From CAZNPW01 sp964575185 (GTDB lineage Bacteria; Pseudomonadota; Alphaproteobacteria; Rhodobacterales; Rhodobacteraceae), in assembly GCA_964575185.1 (NCBI GenBank), contig CAZNPW010000016.1, positions 1-58,427 of the forward strand: a stretch of DNA of 58,427 nt. Direction: 5' to 3'. The translations under genes were made by a program, and so were the position numbers. The notes beneath the pieces were generated by a model. The model was not told the origin of the DNA, did not search any database, and was given only the letters and a program-made list of their open reading frames with translations. The stretch's first letter is position 1, and every line of letters begins with the position of its first letter. This document shows positions 24,519 through 33,512 of this stretch, piece by piece.

Positions 24519-25373
24519 TCAGCGGGGGGCGGCGGCGGCCTGCCGCAGGCGTTCGAGATGCCGCATCCGGGTGGCCGCGACGGCGTCCAGCCGTTCGACC
24601 AGTCGCGCGAGCAGCGCGTCGGCGGTGGCGATCAGAGGGGCGAGCGTGTCCATCGGGGTGGTCGTCGCCACCGGCACGGGCAGGGTCACGTCGGCGAGGT
24701 CGCAGACCGGCGACAGCTCCGGGTCGGTGAACAGCACGATCCGCGCCCCCTGTTTCCGCGCCGCCGTGGAAAGGCCCGCGATGTCGGGGGCATAGCGGCG
24801 CACGTCGAAGACCACCAGCAAATCGCGGCGGCCGAAGTCGGCGATCCGGTCCTCGAGCATCCCCGAGGGCGGCGGCAGGAGCGCCTGCACCTGGCCCCGC
24901 AGCGAAGAAAGCTGGAACGCGAGATACTGCGCCGCGACGGAGGTGAACCGCCCGCCCAGAAGATGCACGGGCGCGCGCGTGTCGGCGAGAAGGTCCGCCG
25001 CGCGGTCGAGCGCCGCCTGCACGGGAGCGGCAAGCATGGCCTGGACCGACGCCGCGATGTCGGCCACCAGCGCCGCGTCGCGGTCGGCCCCGGGCCGGGC
25101 GGCCGCCTGGAACTTGGCCAGCAGCGCCAGTGGCGAGACCTCGCTGTCCTGCACCTCGGCCCGGATCGCGCGCTGGAAGTCGGCGTAGCGGTCGAACCCC
25201 AGGCGGCGGGCGAAGCGGGTGACGGTCGGCGCGCTGACCTGCGCCTGCCGCGCCAGGTCCTCGATCTGGCCGAGCGCGCTGACGGGGTAGCGTTCGGTCA
25301 CCACCCGCGCGATGCGCTTTTCGCTGGGCGACAGCGTCGGCAGGCGGTGGGCGATGAGGTCGCGGACGGTCAT
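24519..25373 (-). CDS. RpiR-family transcriptional regulator
   Basis: 284 residues from the ATG at 25373, which overlaps the LivH-type stop (ATGA). The N-terminal RpiR helix-turn-helix spans residues ~1-80 (LSPSEKRIARVV, QAQVSAPTVTRFARRLGF), and the C-terminal SIS domain residues ~110-270 (VHLLGGRFTSVAAQYLAFQL, RIVLFTDPELSPV). SIS sensors usually bind phosphosugars, but RpiR proteins in amino-acid and taurine operons are known. It most likely controls the operon it sits in. Confidence 0.88.
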   Translation of the reverse strand: MTVRDLIAHRLPTLSPSEKRIARVVTERYPVSALGQIEDLARQAQVSAPTVTRFARRLGFDRYADFQRAIRAEVQDSEVSPLALLAKFQAAARPGADRDAALVADIAASVQAMLAAPVQAALDRAADLLADTRAPVHLLGGRFTSVAAQYLAFQLSSLRGQVQALLPPPSGMLEDRIADFGRRDLLVVFDVRRYAPDIAGLSTAARKQGARIVLFTDPELSPVCDLADVTLPVPVATTTPMDTLAPLIATADALLARLVERLDAVAATRMRHLERLRQAAAAPR

Positions 25374-26260
25374 CAGCTGCGGCTCGACACGGGCGCGGGC
25401 ACAAGGCCGTCGGGCCGCCAGAGCAGCAGCGCGATGATGAGCGTGAGCGAGATCGCCTCGCGGTAGGGCAGCAGGTCCTGCGGCAGGAAGGCCTGGAGGA
25501 GGACCTCGATCGCGCCCACCATGAAACCGCCCGCGACCGCGCCCGACAGCGAGCCGAGGCCGCCGAGGACGGTCGCGATGAAGGCCTTGAGCACCGGGGT
25601 CGCGCCCATCAGCGGGTCCACCGACCCGCGTTGCGCGACCCACAGGACCGCGGCAATCCCGGCCAGCGCGCCCGAGATGGCGAAGGCCAGCGCCACGACG
25701 TGGTTGGCGCGGATGCCCATCAGGCGGACGACCGGAAAGTCCTCGGCCGCCGCGCGCATCGCAATGCCGAGCGTGGTGCGCCGCAGGATCAGGTTCAGCG
25801 CCGCCAGCGACAGCGCGACCGTGGCGATCGAGACGACCGAGATGATGCCGACCGTCAGCCCGCCCAGCGTCACCGTCCCCGACAGCCACGGGGGCAGCAC
25901 GATCGGCATGGGCCGGGCGGAAATACCGTTCTGGAACAGGACCTTGATGATCTCGGATACCGCGAAGGAGGTGATGAGCAGGCTCGTCACGCTCGCCCCG
26001 CGCATCGGCCGGAAGGCAACCCGCTCCATCGCGACCGACGCGAGCGTCCCCGCCGCAAGCCCCGCCGCGACGGCGACCGGCACGGGCACGGAAAGGACCA
26101 GCGCGACCCAGATGGCGTAGCCCGCGACCGTCATCACCTCGCCATGCGCGAAGTTGATGAGGCGGACGATCGAGAACACCACGGCGAGGCCGAGCGCGAG
26201 CAGCGCGTAGATGCCGCCGAGGCTGACCGCGTTGACGAGCTGTTGCAGGACCAGGTCCAT
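25373..26260 (-). CDS. Branched-chain amino acid-type ABC permease, LivH-like
   Basis: 295 residues, about eight membrane helices. LivH hallmarks: GGIYALLALGLAVVF and RLINFAHGEVMTVAGY at the N-terminus, TTLGIAMRAAAED, and GGLGSLSGAVAGG. It forms the channel with the LivM part of the fusion protein at 28131-29954. ATG overlaps the LivF-type stop. HAAT-family importers take branched-chain amino acids, amides, urea and other polar compounds. Confidence 0.92.
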   Translation of the reverse strand: MDLVLQQLVNAVSLGGIYALLALGLAVVFSIVRLINFAHGEVMTVAGYAIWVALVLSVPVPVAVAAGLAAGTLASVAMERVAFRPMRGASVTSLLITSFAVSEIIKVLFQNGISARPMPIVLPPWLSGTVTLGGLTVGIISVVSIATVALSLAALNLILRRTTLGIAMRAAAEDFPVVRLMGIRANHVVALAFAISGALAGIAAVLWVAQRGSVDPLMGATPVLKAFIATVLGGLGSLSGAVAGGFMVGAIEVLLQAFLPQDLLPYREAISLTLIIALLLWRPDGLVPAPVSSRS

Positions 26261-26967
26261 CAGGCCCCCGTCAGGTAGGCACCGCGCACGGCATCGGACT
26301 GCGCGAGCTCCGCCGCGGGCCCGGCCAGCGTGACGCGGCCGTTGGCCAGCACGACCGCATGGTCGGCGATGTCGAGCGACATCGGCACGTTCTGTTCGAC
26401 GAGCAGGATCGTCAGCCCTTCGTCGCGCAGGGCGGCGATCAGGTCGAAGACGCGGTCCACCATCTGCGGCGCGAGGCCGAGCGAGGGTTCATCCAGCAGC
26501 AGGAGGCGCGGCGCGGCCATCAGCGCGCGGGCGATGGCGAGCATCTGCTGCTCGCCCCCGGACAGGAGCCCCGCCTTCTGGTGGCGGCGTTCGGCCAGGA
26601 TCGGGAACCGCGCCTCCATCGCCTGGCGGCGTTCGCGGCGGGTGGCGGGGGGCGCGTGGCTCGCGCCGCCCATCAGCAGGTTCTCGGCCACCGTCAGCCC
26701 GGCGAAGATGCGCCGACCTTCGGGCACCAACGCGACGCCCGCGCGCGACAGCGCTTCGGGCGCAGCACCGGTGAGGTCGCGGCCGTCCAGCACGACCCGC
26801 CCGGCCGCCGCGGGGACCAGCCCCGCGATGCAGTTCAGCGTGCTGGACTTGCCGGCCCCGTTCGCGCCGAGCAGGGCCACGACCTGCCCGGCGGCCACGG
26901 ACAGGTCGAGGCCGGTGACAGCCTGCACCGCGCCGTGGCGCACCGAGAGGCCCGCGACGGCCAGCAT
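26260..26967 (-). CDS. ABC transporter ATP-binding protein, LivF-like
   Basis: 235 residues. Walker A GANGAGKSS, signature LLSGGEQQML, Walker B LLLLDEPSLGLAP and a VEQN switch segment are all present; the length is usual for LivF. It overlaps the solute-binding protein stop and the LivH-type start (ATGA at both ends), so it is translationally coupled on both sides. Confidence 0.93.
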   Translation of the reverse strand: MLAVAGLSVRHGAVQAVTGLDLSVAAGQVVALLGANGAGKSSTLNCIAGLVPAAAGRVVLDGRDLTGAAPEALSRAGVALVPEGRRIFAGLTVAENLLMGGASHAPPATRRERRQAMEARFPILAERRHQKAGLLSGGEQQMLAIARALMAAPRLLLLDEPSLGLAPQMVDRVFDLIAALRDEGLTILLVEQNVPMSLDIADHAVVLANGRVTLAGPAAELAQSDAVRGAYLTGA

Positions 26968-28124
26968 CAGGGCGCGGGCATCGTGGCCGGATCGGCCATC
27001 TCGCGCCGGATGAACACCTTCTGCCCGCCCTCGATCCGCGCCAGCACGACCGACCGCAGCGGCATCCGGTCGGTGCCGGCGAAGGTGTAGGCCGACATCA
27101 CGCCCGGCGTCTCGGGCAGGCTGGCCAGCGCGTCGCGCACCGCCGTGGGGTCGGTCGACCCCGCGGCGCGGACGGCGGCGTCGATCATGCCCACGATGTC
27201 GCAGCCGTTGGCGTAGTAGTTGGTATCCGCCACCTGCCCCGTCGCGGCCTCGAAGCGCGTGTTGAAGTCCTCCTGCGCGCTGCCCGGCTCGGCGAAGCCG
27301 CCCGAGGTGTGGACGACCCCCTCGACGGCCTCCCCCAGGCCGCGAACCGTGGGGGTGTCGAGCACGTCGGCCCCCATCACCGGCGTGGTGACCCCGGCCC
27401 CGCGCAGCGCCTTGATGAAGGCGGGAAAGTCGGGCTCCCAGGCGGAGGTCATGATGACGTCGGGCTGCGGGTCGAGGCCCTTGATCGTGGTGACGATGGC
27501 CGAGAAGTCGGGCTGGTTCAGCGTGAAGGACGCCTCGCCGATGACGCGGCCGCCCTTGGCCTCGAACACCTTGCCGAAGTATTCCGGGCCGAACTGGGTA
27601 TAGGCCGCGTCGGGCGACTTCAGCAGGAAGGCGGTCCTGTAGCCGAGCTCGGCGGCATAGGCGCCCAGCACCGCGGCCTGCTGGTTGTCGGCCGGGTAGC
27701 TGCCGAAGACGAAGTCGCTGACCTGGGTCAGGATCGGCGCGGTGCCGGCGAAGGTGATGGTCGGGATGCCCGCCGGGCCGGTGATCTGGCCCATCGCCAT
27801 CGTCGGGTCGCCGTCGGCGGGCGAGATGATGAACTTCGCGCCCGCGTCCACGAACTCCTGCGCGATCTTCACCGTCTGGGCCATGTCGGACCGGGTATCG
27901 CGCACGTCGAGCGTGATCGGGTACTGCCCGGCGAGGCCGCCCGTGGCGTTCAGCGCGTCGACGCAGAACTTGAAGCCCGCGAAGGACGGCTGGTCGAAGG
28001 GCGCGAGGAAGCCCGACTGCGCGGCGGCGACGCCGATCAGGTAATCCTTCTCGGCCATGGCGGCGGAAGCCATCGCCAGCGTCGCGGTGCCGGCAAGCAG
28101 GATCGTATGCAGCTCAGATCGCAT
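26967..28124 (-). CDS. ABC transporter solute-binding protein, LivK/HAAT-type
   Basis: 385 residues with a signal peptide (ILLAGTATLAMASAAMA, cleavage near AMA-EKD). The mature part has the type-1 periplasmic fold of amino acid and amide receptors (YLIGVAAAQSGFLAPFDQPS, GITGPAGIPTITFAG-like region, VMTSAWEPDFPAFIKAL). In the operon it lies between the LivM-LivG fusion and LivF, which is an uncommon order. The ligand is unknown; linked amidase and glutamine synthetase-like enzymes suggest a nitrogenous compound. Confidence 0.9.
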   Translation of the reverse strand: MRSELHTILLAGTATLAMASAAMAEKDYLIGVAAAQSGFLAPFDQPSFAGFKFCVDALNATGGLAGQYPITLDVRDTRSDMAQTVKIAQEFVDAGAKFIISPADGDPTMAMGQITGPAGIPTITFAGTAPILTQVSDFVFGSYPADNQQAAVLGAYAAELGYRTAFLLKSPDAAYTQFGPEYFGKVFEAKGGRVIGEASFTLNQPDFSAIVTTIKGLDPQPDVIMTSAWEPDFPAFIKALRGAGVTTPVMGADVLDTPTVRGLGEAVEGVVHTSGGFAEPGSAQEDFNTRFEAATGQVADTNYYANGCDIVGMIDAAVRAAGSTDPTAVRDALASLPETPGVMSAYTFAGTDRMPLRSVVLARIEGGQKVFIRREMADPATMPAP

Positions 28125-28130
28125 GGAGGG

Positions 28131-29954
28131 TCACCTTCCGGTTGGGGTTGGGGGTCTGCGGCGGGGGGTGCGGGTGCCGATGTAGGCCTCGATGACCGCG
28201 GGGTCGGACCGGACCGCGGCGGGCGGGCCGTCGGCGATGACGAGGCCGCGGTTCAGCACCACCACGCGGTCGCTCGTGCGCATCACGAGGCCGAGGTCGT
28301 GGTCGATGAGCAGCAGGCCGAAACCGCGCTCGGCCTGCAGCGCCTTCAGCCGCGCCTGGAGGTCGGCGGTCTCGACCGGGTTCATGCCCGCGGCGGGTTC
28401 GTCCAGCATCAGCACGGCGGGGGCGGTGGCGAGCGCGCGGGCGACCTCGAGCCTGCGGCGCAGGCCGTAGGGCAGGTCGGCGGCAGGGGTTGCTCCCTGC
28501 GCGCCGAGGTCGAGCGCCGCAAGCTCGCGCGCCGCAGTGGCGCGGGCCTGCGCCGGGGACTGCCCTGCGGCCAGCGCGGCGACGCGCACGTTCTCCTCGG
28601 CGGTCAGCGCGCCGAAGACGCGGATGTTCTGGAACGTCCGCGCGATGCCCGCGCGGGCGACGACCGGGGCGGGCGCGCCGGTCAGGTCGCGGTCGCCCAG
28701 CCGCACGCTGCCCCCGTCGGGGGCGTAGAACCCCGTCACCAGGTTCACGAAGGTCGACTTGCCCGCCCCGTTCGGCCCGATCAGCCCGACCGCCTGGCCC
28801 GGGGCGACGGTCAGCCCGGCCCCTTCCACCGCCGTCAGCCCGGCGAAGCGGCGGGTCAGCCCGGCGATGGCCAGCGTCTGCCCGGCCACGCGCGGCGGCG
28901 GCGCGGGCGCGACCGGCCGCGGCGGCAGCAGCCAGGCGGGCAACGTCAGCTCGCGCCGCCCGAACAGGCCTTGCGGCCGGAACAGGAGGATCAGCAGGAT
29001 CGCAAGGCTCGCCCCCACCAGCGGCAGGCCGAAGACCGGCGGCACGGTCAGCGGGCCGAGCGCGAACCCACCCTCGAGCCGCTGCAGCCCCTCTTGCAGC
29101 GCCATGATCGCGGCGACGCCGCCGACCGCCCCGGTGACCGTGCCCATGCCGCCCACGATCAGCATCGCGACATAGCCGACGGCGAGGTCGAAGTAGAAAT
29201 CCTTGGGCGTGAAGGCCCCGAGCATGTGGCCGTAGAGCGCCCCGGCGACTGCGGCCATCGCGGCCGACAGCGTCCAGGCGACCCGGGCCTCGCGCCCCGC
29301 GGCGATGCCGACGGCCCCCGCCGCCGCCCGGTCGTCGCGCGCCGCGCGCAGCCGCAGGCCCGGGGCGCTGTCGCGGTAGACGCGGGCGATCAGGATGAAG
29401 GCCACCGCGGCGGCAAGCGCCACGAGCGGCGTGGTGTCGCGCGGGATGCCGTAGAAGGCGCGGTTGCCGCCGGTCAGGTCCTGCGCCGCCGCCAGCACGG
29501 AATAGACGATGATGAGGATCCCGAGCGTCGCGATCGAGGCCGAGGCCGCCGCCAGGCGCCCGATCACCGGCCCCGTCACCGCCCCCGCCGCAAGCCCGGC
29601 CCCGGCGACGATCACCAGTGCCGTGGCCAGCGGCAACTCGTAGCCGCCGAGCCACGCGGGCAGGTTCGGCAACGTCATCTGCAGCATCCGCGGCGGCATC
29701 GTCAGCCAGGCCGAGACGTAGGCCCCGATCGCCATGAACGCGGTATGGCCGAAGGATACCACGCCCGAGTTGCCGCTGAACACCTGAAACGCCAGCACGG
29801 CACACAGGTTGACGCTGAAGAGCGTGCCGATGCGCTGCCCCGGCAGGCCCATCGCCAGCGCCAGCAGGCCGAGCCCCGCCGCCACCAGGACGGCCAGCGC
29901 CACCGCTTCGGCCAGCGGGCGCAAGGGGTGCGGAGTGGCGGGCAAAGGCGACAT
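28131..29954 (-). CDS. ABC permease-ATPase fusion, LivM-LivG
   Basis: 607 residues joining two usually separate subunits. Residues ~1-320 are a LivM-type permease (SGNSGVVSFGHTAFMAIGAY, GGMGTVTGAVGG). Residues ~355-595 are a LivG-type ATPase with Walker A GPNGAGKST, LivG signature PYGLRRRLEVARAL, and Walker B VLMLDEPAAGMNP. First gene of the leftward operon, 6 bases before the solute-binding protein. The fusion fixes one membrane half to one ATPase. Such fusions are known in alphaproteobacteria. Confidence 0.93.
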   Translation of the reverse strand: MSPLPATPHPLRPLAEAVALAVLVAAGLGLLALAMGLPGQRIGTLFSVNLCAVLAFQVFSGNSGVVSFGHTAFMAIGAYVSAWLTMPPRMLQMTLPNLPAWLGGYELPLATALVIVAGAGLAAGAVTGPVIGRLAAASASIATLGILIIVYSVLAAAQDLTGGNRAFYGIPRDTTPLVALAAAVAFILIARVYRDSAPGLRLRAARDDRAAAGAVGIAAGREARVAWTLSAAMAAVAGALYGHMLGAFTPKDFYFDLAVGYVAMLIVGGMGTVTGAVGGVAAIMALQEGLQRLEGGFALGPLTVPPVFGLPLVGASLAILLILLFRPQGLFGRRELTLPAWLLPPRPVAPAPPPRVAGQTLAIAGLTRRFAGLTAVEGAGLTVAPGQAVGLIGPNGAGKSTFVNLVTGFYAPDGGSVRLGDRDLTGAPAPVVARAGIARTFQNIRVFGALTAEENVRVAALAAGQSPAQARATAARELAALDLGAQGATPAADLPYGLRRRLEVARALATAPAVLMLDEPAAGMNPVETADLQARLKALQAERGFGLLLIDHDLGLVMRTSDRVVVLNRGLVIADGPPAAVRSDPAVIEAYIGTRTPRRRPPTPTGR

Positions 29955-30108
29955 GGCAGGTCACCCGGACAAGGATCAGGCGACTATGAAGCGCGGGCCG
30001 AACCTGTCAATCCACTTTCCGATTTTGATTGAGCATGGGCCTCTGAAAACGTATGTTCACCCCCGAGCGTGCCCGCACCTTGGGCGCACCCTTGCGAAGG
30101 ACCGGCGC

Positions 30109-30882
30109 ATGACCAGCCTCCTGCACGACGGCGACCCCGACCCGGTGGGCATCCTGCGTGCCGGTTTGTCGCCCTTCCTGCTGATCGCCGACCATGCGGG
30201 TAACGCGGTGCCCCATGCGCTCGGCGATCTGGGACTGGCACCGGGACAGATCGCCCGCCACATCGGGATCGACATCGGCATCCTGGGCCTGTCGCAGGCG
30301 CTGGCCGCGCGGCTGGGGGCGGTGCTGGTCTGGCAGCGCTACTCGCGGCTGGTGATCGACTGCAACCGCCGGCCGGGCGGGCCGGGGTCGATCCTTTCCT
30401 ACAGCGACGGCGCGACGGTGCCCGCGAACCTGGGGATCGGACAGGCGGAGGCCGCGCAGCGGCGCGAGGCGATCTTTGCCCCCTACCACGCCGCAATCGC
30501 GGCCGAGATCGCGGGCCGCGCCACGCCGCCCGTGCTGGTCGCCATGCACAGCTTCACCCCGCAGCACGGCGACCTGCCCGCGCCGCGGCCCTGGCACGCG
30601 GGCGTGCTGTGGAACCGCGACGGGCGGCTCGCGGCCGAGGTCGTGGCGGCGCTGCAGGCCGAGGGCGACCTGACCGTCGGCCTGAACCAGCCCTACGGGA
30701 TGGACGACGACCTCGACTATGCCATTCCCGTCCATGCCGAGGCGCGGGGGCTGCTGCATGTGGAACTGGAAATCCGGCAGGACCTGATCGCCGACGCGGG
30801 CGGGCAGGCGGCCTGGGCCGCGCGGCTGGCGCGCGTGCTGCCGCGGGCGCTGGCGCGGGTGCGGGAAAGGACGCCGGCATGA
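30109..30882 (+). CDS. N-formylglutamate amidohydrolase-family enzyme
   Basis: 257 residues from the ATG at 30109, with GAAGGA 7 bases upstream. Family motifs: LLIADHAGNAVP (metal-binding Asp/His), VIDCNRRP and AMHSFTP, with VELEIRQDLI near the end. The founding member releases formate from N-formyl-L-glutamate in histidine degradation, but no other hut genes are here, so another N-acyl substrate is possible. It is divergent from the Liv-type operon across 154 bases and overlaps the glutamine synthetase-like gene (ATGA). Confidence 0.87.
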   Translation: MTSLLHDGDPDPVGILRAGLSPFLLIADHAGNAVPHALGDLGLAPGQIARHIGIDIGILGLSQALAARLGAVLVWQRYSRLVIDCNRRPGGPGSILSYSDGATVPANLGIGQAEAAQRREAIFAPYHAAIAAEIAGRATPPVLVAMHSFTPQHGDLPAPRPWHAGVLWNRDGRLAAEVVAALQAEGDLTVGLNQPYGMDDDLDYAIPVHAEARGLLHVELEIRQDLIADAGGQAAWAARLARVLPRALARVRERTPA

Positions 30883-32165
30883 GCTTCACCTTCCTCGGGC
30901 ATCAGGACCTGTCGGGCATCCTGCGCGGGCGGTCGGTCCCTGCGGCGCGCGCCGCGCTGGCGCTGGAGCAGGGGCTGCCCTGGGTGCCCGCCAACTATTC
31001 CATCGGCGCGCTGTCGACCCTGCCGCCGGACAACCCCTTCGGCCCGGTGGGCGAGATCCGCCTGCTGCCCGACCCGGCCACCCGGCTGCCCTTGCCCGGG
31101 GCGCCGGATCGCCCGGCCTTCGACCTGTTCCTCTGCGACGGGCGCACGATGGCGGGCGAGGCCTGGCCCTATTGCCCGCGCACCGCGCTGAAGGACGCGG
31201 TCGCGGCGCTGGACCGGGCCGGGCTGACGATGCAGGTCGCCTTCGAGCACGAGTTCACCGTCCGCGGCCTGCAGCGCGATGCGCATGTGGCCTTCTCGCT
31301 GTCGGCGGGGCGGACGGTCGCGGGACTCGCCGCGCGCGTGCTGGAGGTGCTGGACGGCGCGGGCATCGCGCTGGAGCAGTTCCAGGCCGAATACGGCCCC
31401 GACCAGTTCGAGATCGCCTCGACCCCCGCCGACCCGCTGACCGCCGCCGACCGCGCCGTGCTGACGCTGGAGGCGATCCGCGATACCGCGCGCGGCATGG
31501 GGCTGGCGGCGAGCTTCCTGCCCAAGCCCGCCGAGGACCAGCCGGGCAACGGCGTGCACATCCATTTCAGCCTGTGGCAGGACGACCGGCCCGTGACGGC
31601 CATGCACGACTGGCTGACGCCGCTGGCCGGATCCTTCGCGGCCGGGATCCTCGACCGGGCGTTCGAGCTTCTGCCCTTCACGATCCTGTCGGCGAACTCC
31701 TGGGCGCGCATCCGGCCGCATTCCTGGGTCGGGGCCTTCACCTGCATCGGCCTGCGCAACCGCGAGGCGATGCTGCGCCTGGTGCCGCGCCGCCCCGCCG
31801 CCGACGGGACGCACCCCGGAGCCTCGATCGAATACCGCGTGACCGATGCGACGGCCAACGTCTACATCGCGCTCGCCGCGATCATCCGCGCGGGGCTGGC
31901 GGGGATCCAGGCGGGCCTGCCCATGCCGCCCGATGTGGGCGTCGACCCGCTGGGCCTGTCCCCCGCCGACGCCCGGAGGATGGGCGTCCGGCCGCTGCCG
32001 CAGGACATGGGCTCCTCCCTGACCGAAAGCTGTGCCGACGCCGGAGCGGCCTGGCTGGGCGCGCCGCTGGCGGATGCCTACCTCGCCTGCCGGCGCGAGG
32101 ACGCGCGGCTGGCCGGCACGATGACGTTACCCGACCTCGCCGGGCGGCTGACCGGCACCTACTGA
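30879..32165 (+). CDS. Glutamine synthetase-like gamma-glutamyl ligase
   Basis: 428 residues. The catalytic half is clear: metal ligands in FEHEFTV, EQFQAEYGPDQFEI, the ATP-site His in GNGVHIHFSL, NSWARIRPHSW and SIEYRVTDATANVYIALAAI. It belongs to the GlnA-like amine ligases (PuuA, GlnT, IpuC types) that join glutamate to an amine, not to the main nitrogen-assimilating GlnA; the regulatory adenylylation-loop region is not evident. GGAAAGGA precedes the ATG. Coupled to the N-formylglutamate amidohydrolase-like gene, so one builds or handles a gamma-glutamyl or acyl-glutamate intermediate that the other may open. Confidence 0.85.
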   Translation: MSFTFLGHQDLSGILRGRSVPAARAALALEQGLPWVPANYSIGALSTLPPDNPFGPVGEIRLLPDPATRLPLPGAPDRPAFDLFLCDGRTMAGEAWPYCPRTALKDAVAALDRAGLTMQVAFEHEFTVRGLQRDAHVAFSLSAGRTVAGLAARVLEVLDGAGIALEQFQAEYGPDQFEIASTPADPLTAADRAVLTLEAIRDTARGMGLAASFLPKPAEDQPGNGVHIHFSLWQDDRPVTAMHDWLTPLAGSFAAGILDRAFELLPFTILSANSWARIRPHSWVGAFTCIGLRNREAMLRLVPRRPAADGTHPGASIEYRVTDATANVYIALAAIIRAGLAGIQAGLPMPPDVGVDPLGLSPADARRMGVRPLPQDMGSSLTESCADAGAAWLGAPLADAYLACRREDARLAGTMTLPDLAGRLTGTY

Positions 32166-32220
32166 AGCCGTGGCCCTTGGGGCACATGCCCGCGCGGCCG
32201 GGCGCATTCCCGGCCCGCGA

Positions 32221-33267
32221 TCAGCCGGGCGGGCGAGGCTCTCCGCGCGCCGGGATGTTCTCGCGCAGGATGATCCGCGGCTCGATGTCCTTCAGCCGCA
32301 GTTGCGGGGCGGCGGCGGCGATGGCACCGAGAAGGCGGATCACGGCCTGTTCGCCCACGAGCTGCACGTTCTGGTCGATGACCACGTCGATCAGGCCGCC
32401 GGCAAGCCAGGCGTGCATCCTGTCGGTCAGGTCGTGCATGATGACGAGCGGCGCGCGGGCAGGCCGAAGCTCCTCGATGGCGGCGATGATGCCGGTGCGC
32501 CCCGCGCCGACGCAATAGACGCCGGCAAGGTCCGGGGTGCCGCGCAGCAGGTGGATCATCGCGCTGCGGGTCCGGTTGCTGCTTTCGCCGGTTTCGACCG
32601 GCGGCAGCAGGGTCAGGGACGGGAAGTCCCGTGCGAGCACGGCGCGGAACCCGGCCTCGCGCAGCCGATGGCCGTCGAAGGCGCGCGAGCCCATGAACAG
32701 GGCGACCGACCCGGTATCCCGCGCCGCCATCCGCCCCATCAGGAGCGCGGCCGTCCGGCCCGCGACCTCGTTGTCGACCCCGACATAGGAGGCGCGGCCG
32801 GAATGGGGCACGTCCGAGGCGATGGTCACGACGCGCAGGCCCGCCTCGCAGACCCGCCGGATCGCCTCGCGCGTGGCGGGATGGTCGGCGGCGACGATGC
32901 CGATGCCGCGCGTGCGCAGCGCGACCGCTTCCAGCGCGGGCAGGATGCTTTCGGGCCCGAAGCCGGCCAGCGCGCGGACGGTGCAGGAGGCCACCAGCGG
33001 CACCGTGGCGGCAAAGCTGCGGATGCCCGCCGCGAGCTCTCCCATGAAGCCGTTCTGGATCATGGGGATCAGGAACTCCAGATGCACGGGGCGGGAGGGC
33101 AGCGCGACCATGCCTTCGACGGGCAGTTAGCCCATGTCCTTCGCCGCCTGCAGCACGCGGTGGCGGTTGGGGGCGGTCACGCCGGGGCGCGCGTTGAGCA
33201 CGCGGTCGACCGTCGCGGTCGAGACGCCAGCCCGCTGCGCCACGTCGACGATCGTCGGCCTGCCCAT
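32221..33267 (-). pseudogene. LacI-family regulator split by one in-frame stop
   Basis: From the ATG at 33267 the frame encodes a full LacI helix-turn-helix of 46 residues (GRPTIVDVAQRAGVSTATVD, then RVLQAAKDMG). It then meets TAA at 33127-33129 and continues in the same frame without any gap into LPVEG and a complete ~300-residue sugar-binding domain (SDVPHSGRASYVGVDNEVAG). LacI proteins normally have Tyr after the DxG pair, so TAC or TAT to TAA is the simplest reading. Downstream translation could restart at the ATG at 33111. It lies divergent to a sugar ABC operon it would have controlled. A sequencing error or stop suppression is possible. Confidence 0.85.
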
Positions 33268-33302
33268 CGGCGGATAACCTTCCCTTCACGTCACGGTGCT
33301 GA

Positions 33303-33322
33303 TGCGATCTGATGTGATTGCA
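33303..33322. promoter_or_regulatory. Possible LacI-type operator upstream of the moc-like operon
   Basis: Imperfect inverted repeat TGCGATC, 6 bases, GATTGCA (one mismatch) between the divergent lacI-type pseudogene and the sugar-binding protein gene. LacI-family sites are about 20-bp imperfect palindromes, so size and place fit. The centre does not show the common CG pair, so confidence is low. Confidence 0.3.
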
Positions 33323-33512
33323 GGTTGTGGCGTCGCCTTGCAAGCCGCAAGCTGGCGCTGTCCGGGGCCGATTGCACGAACCATGCGATGACGGACGGCG
33401 GCGGCCCGGGGAGGGGTGCAGCCGCCGCGGGCGCATGCGCCTGACGGACGCGACCGGCTTCGGCCGCAGTTCGGGTCGTGACGACCCACGGGGTATCAGG
33501 GAGGAACCCACG

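Noticed and set aside
30109..30882. Histidine-utilisation gene hutG
   Set aside because: The family fits, but no hutH, hutU or hutI genes are present, and the gene is coupled to a glutamine synthetase-like ligase instead.
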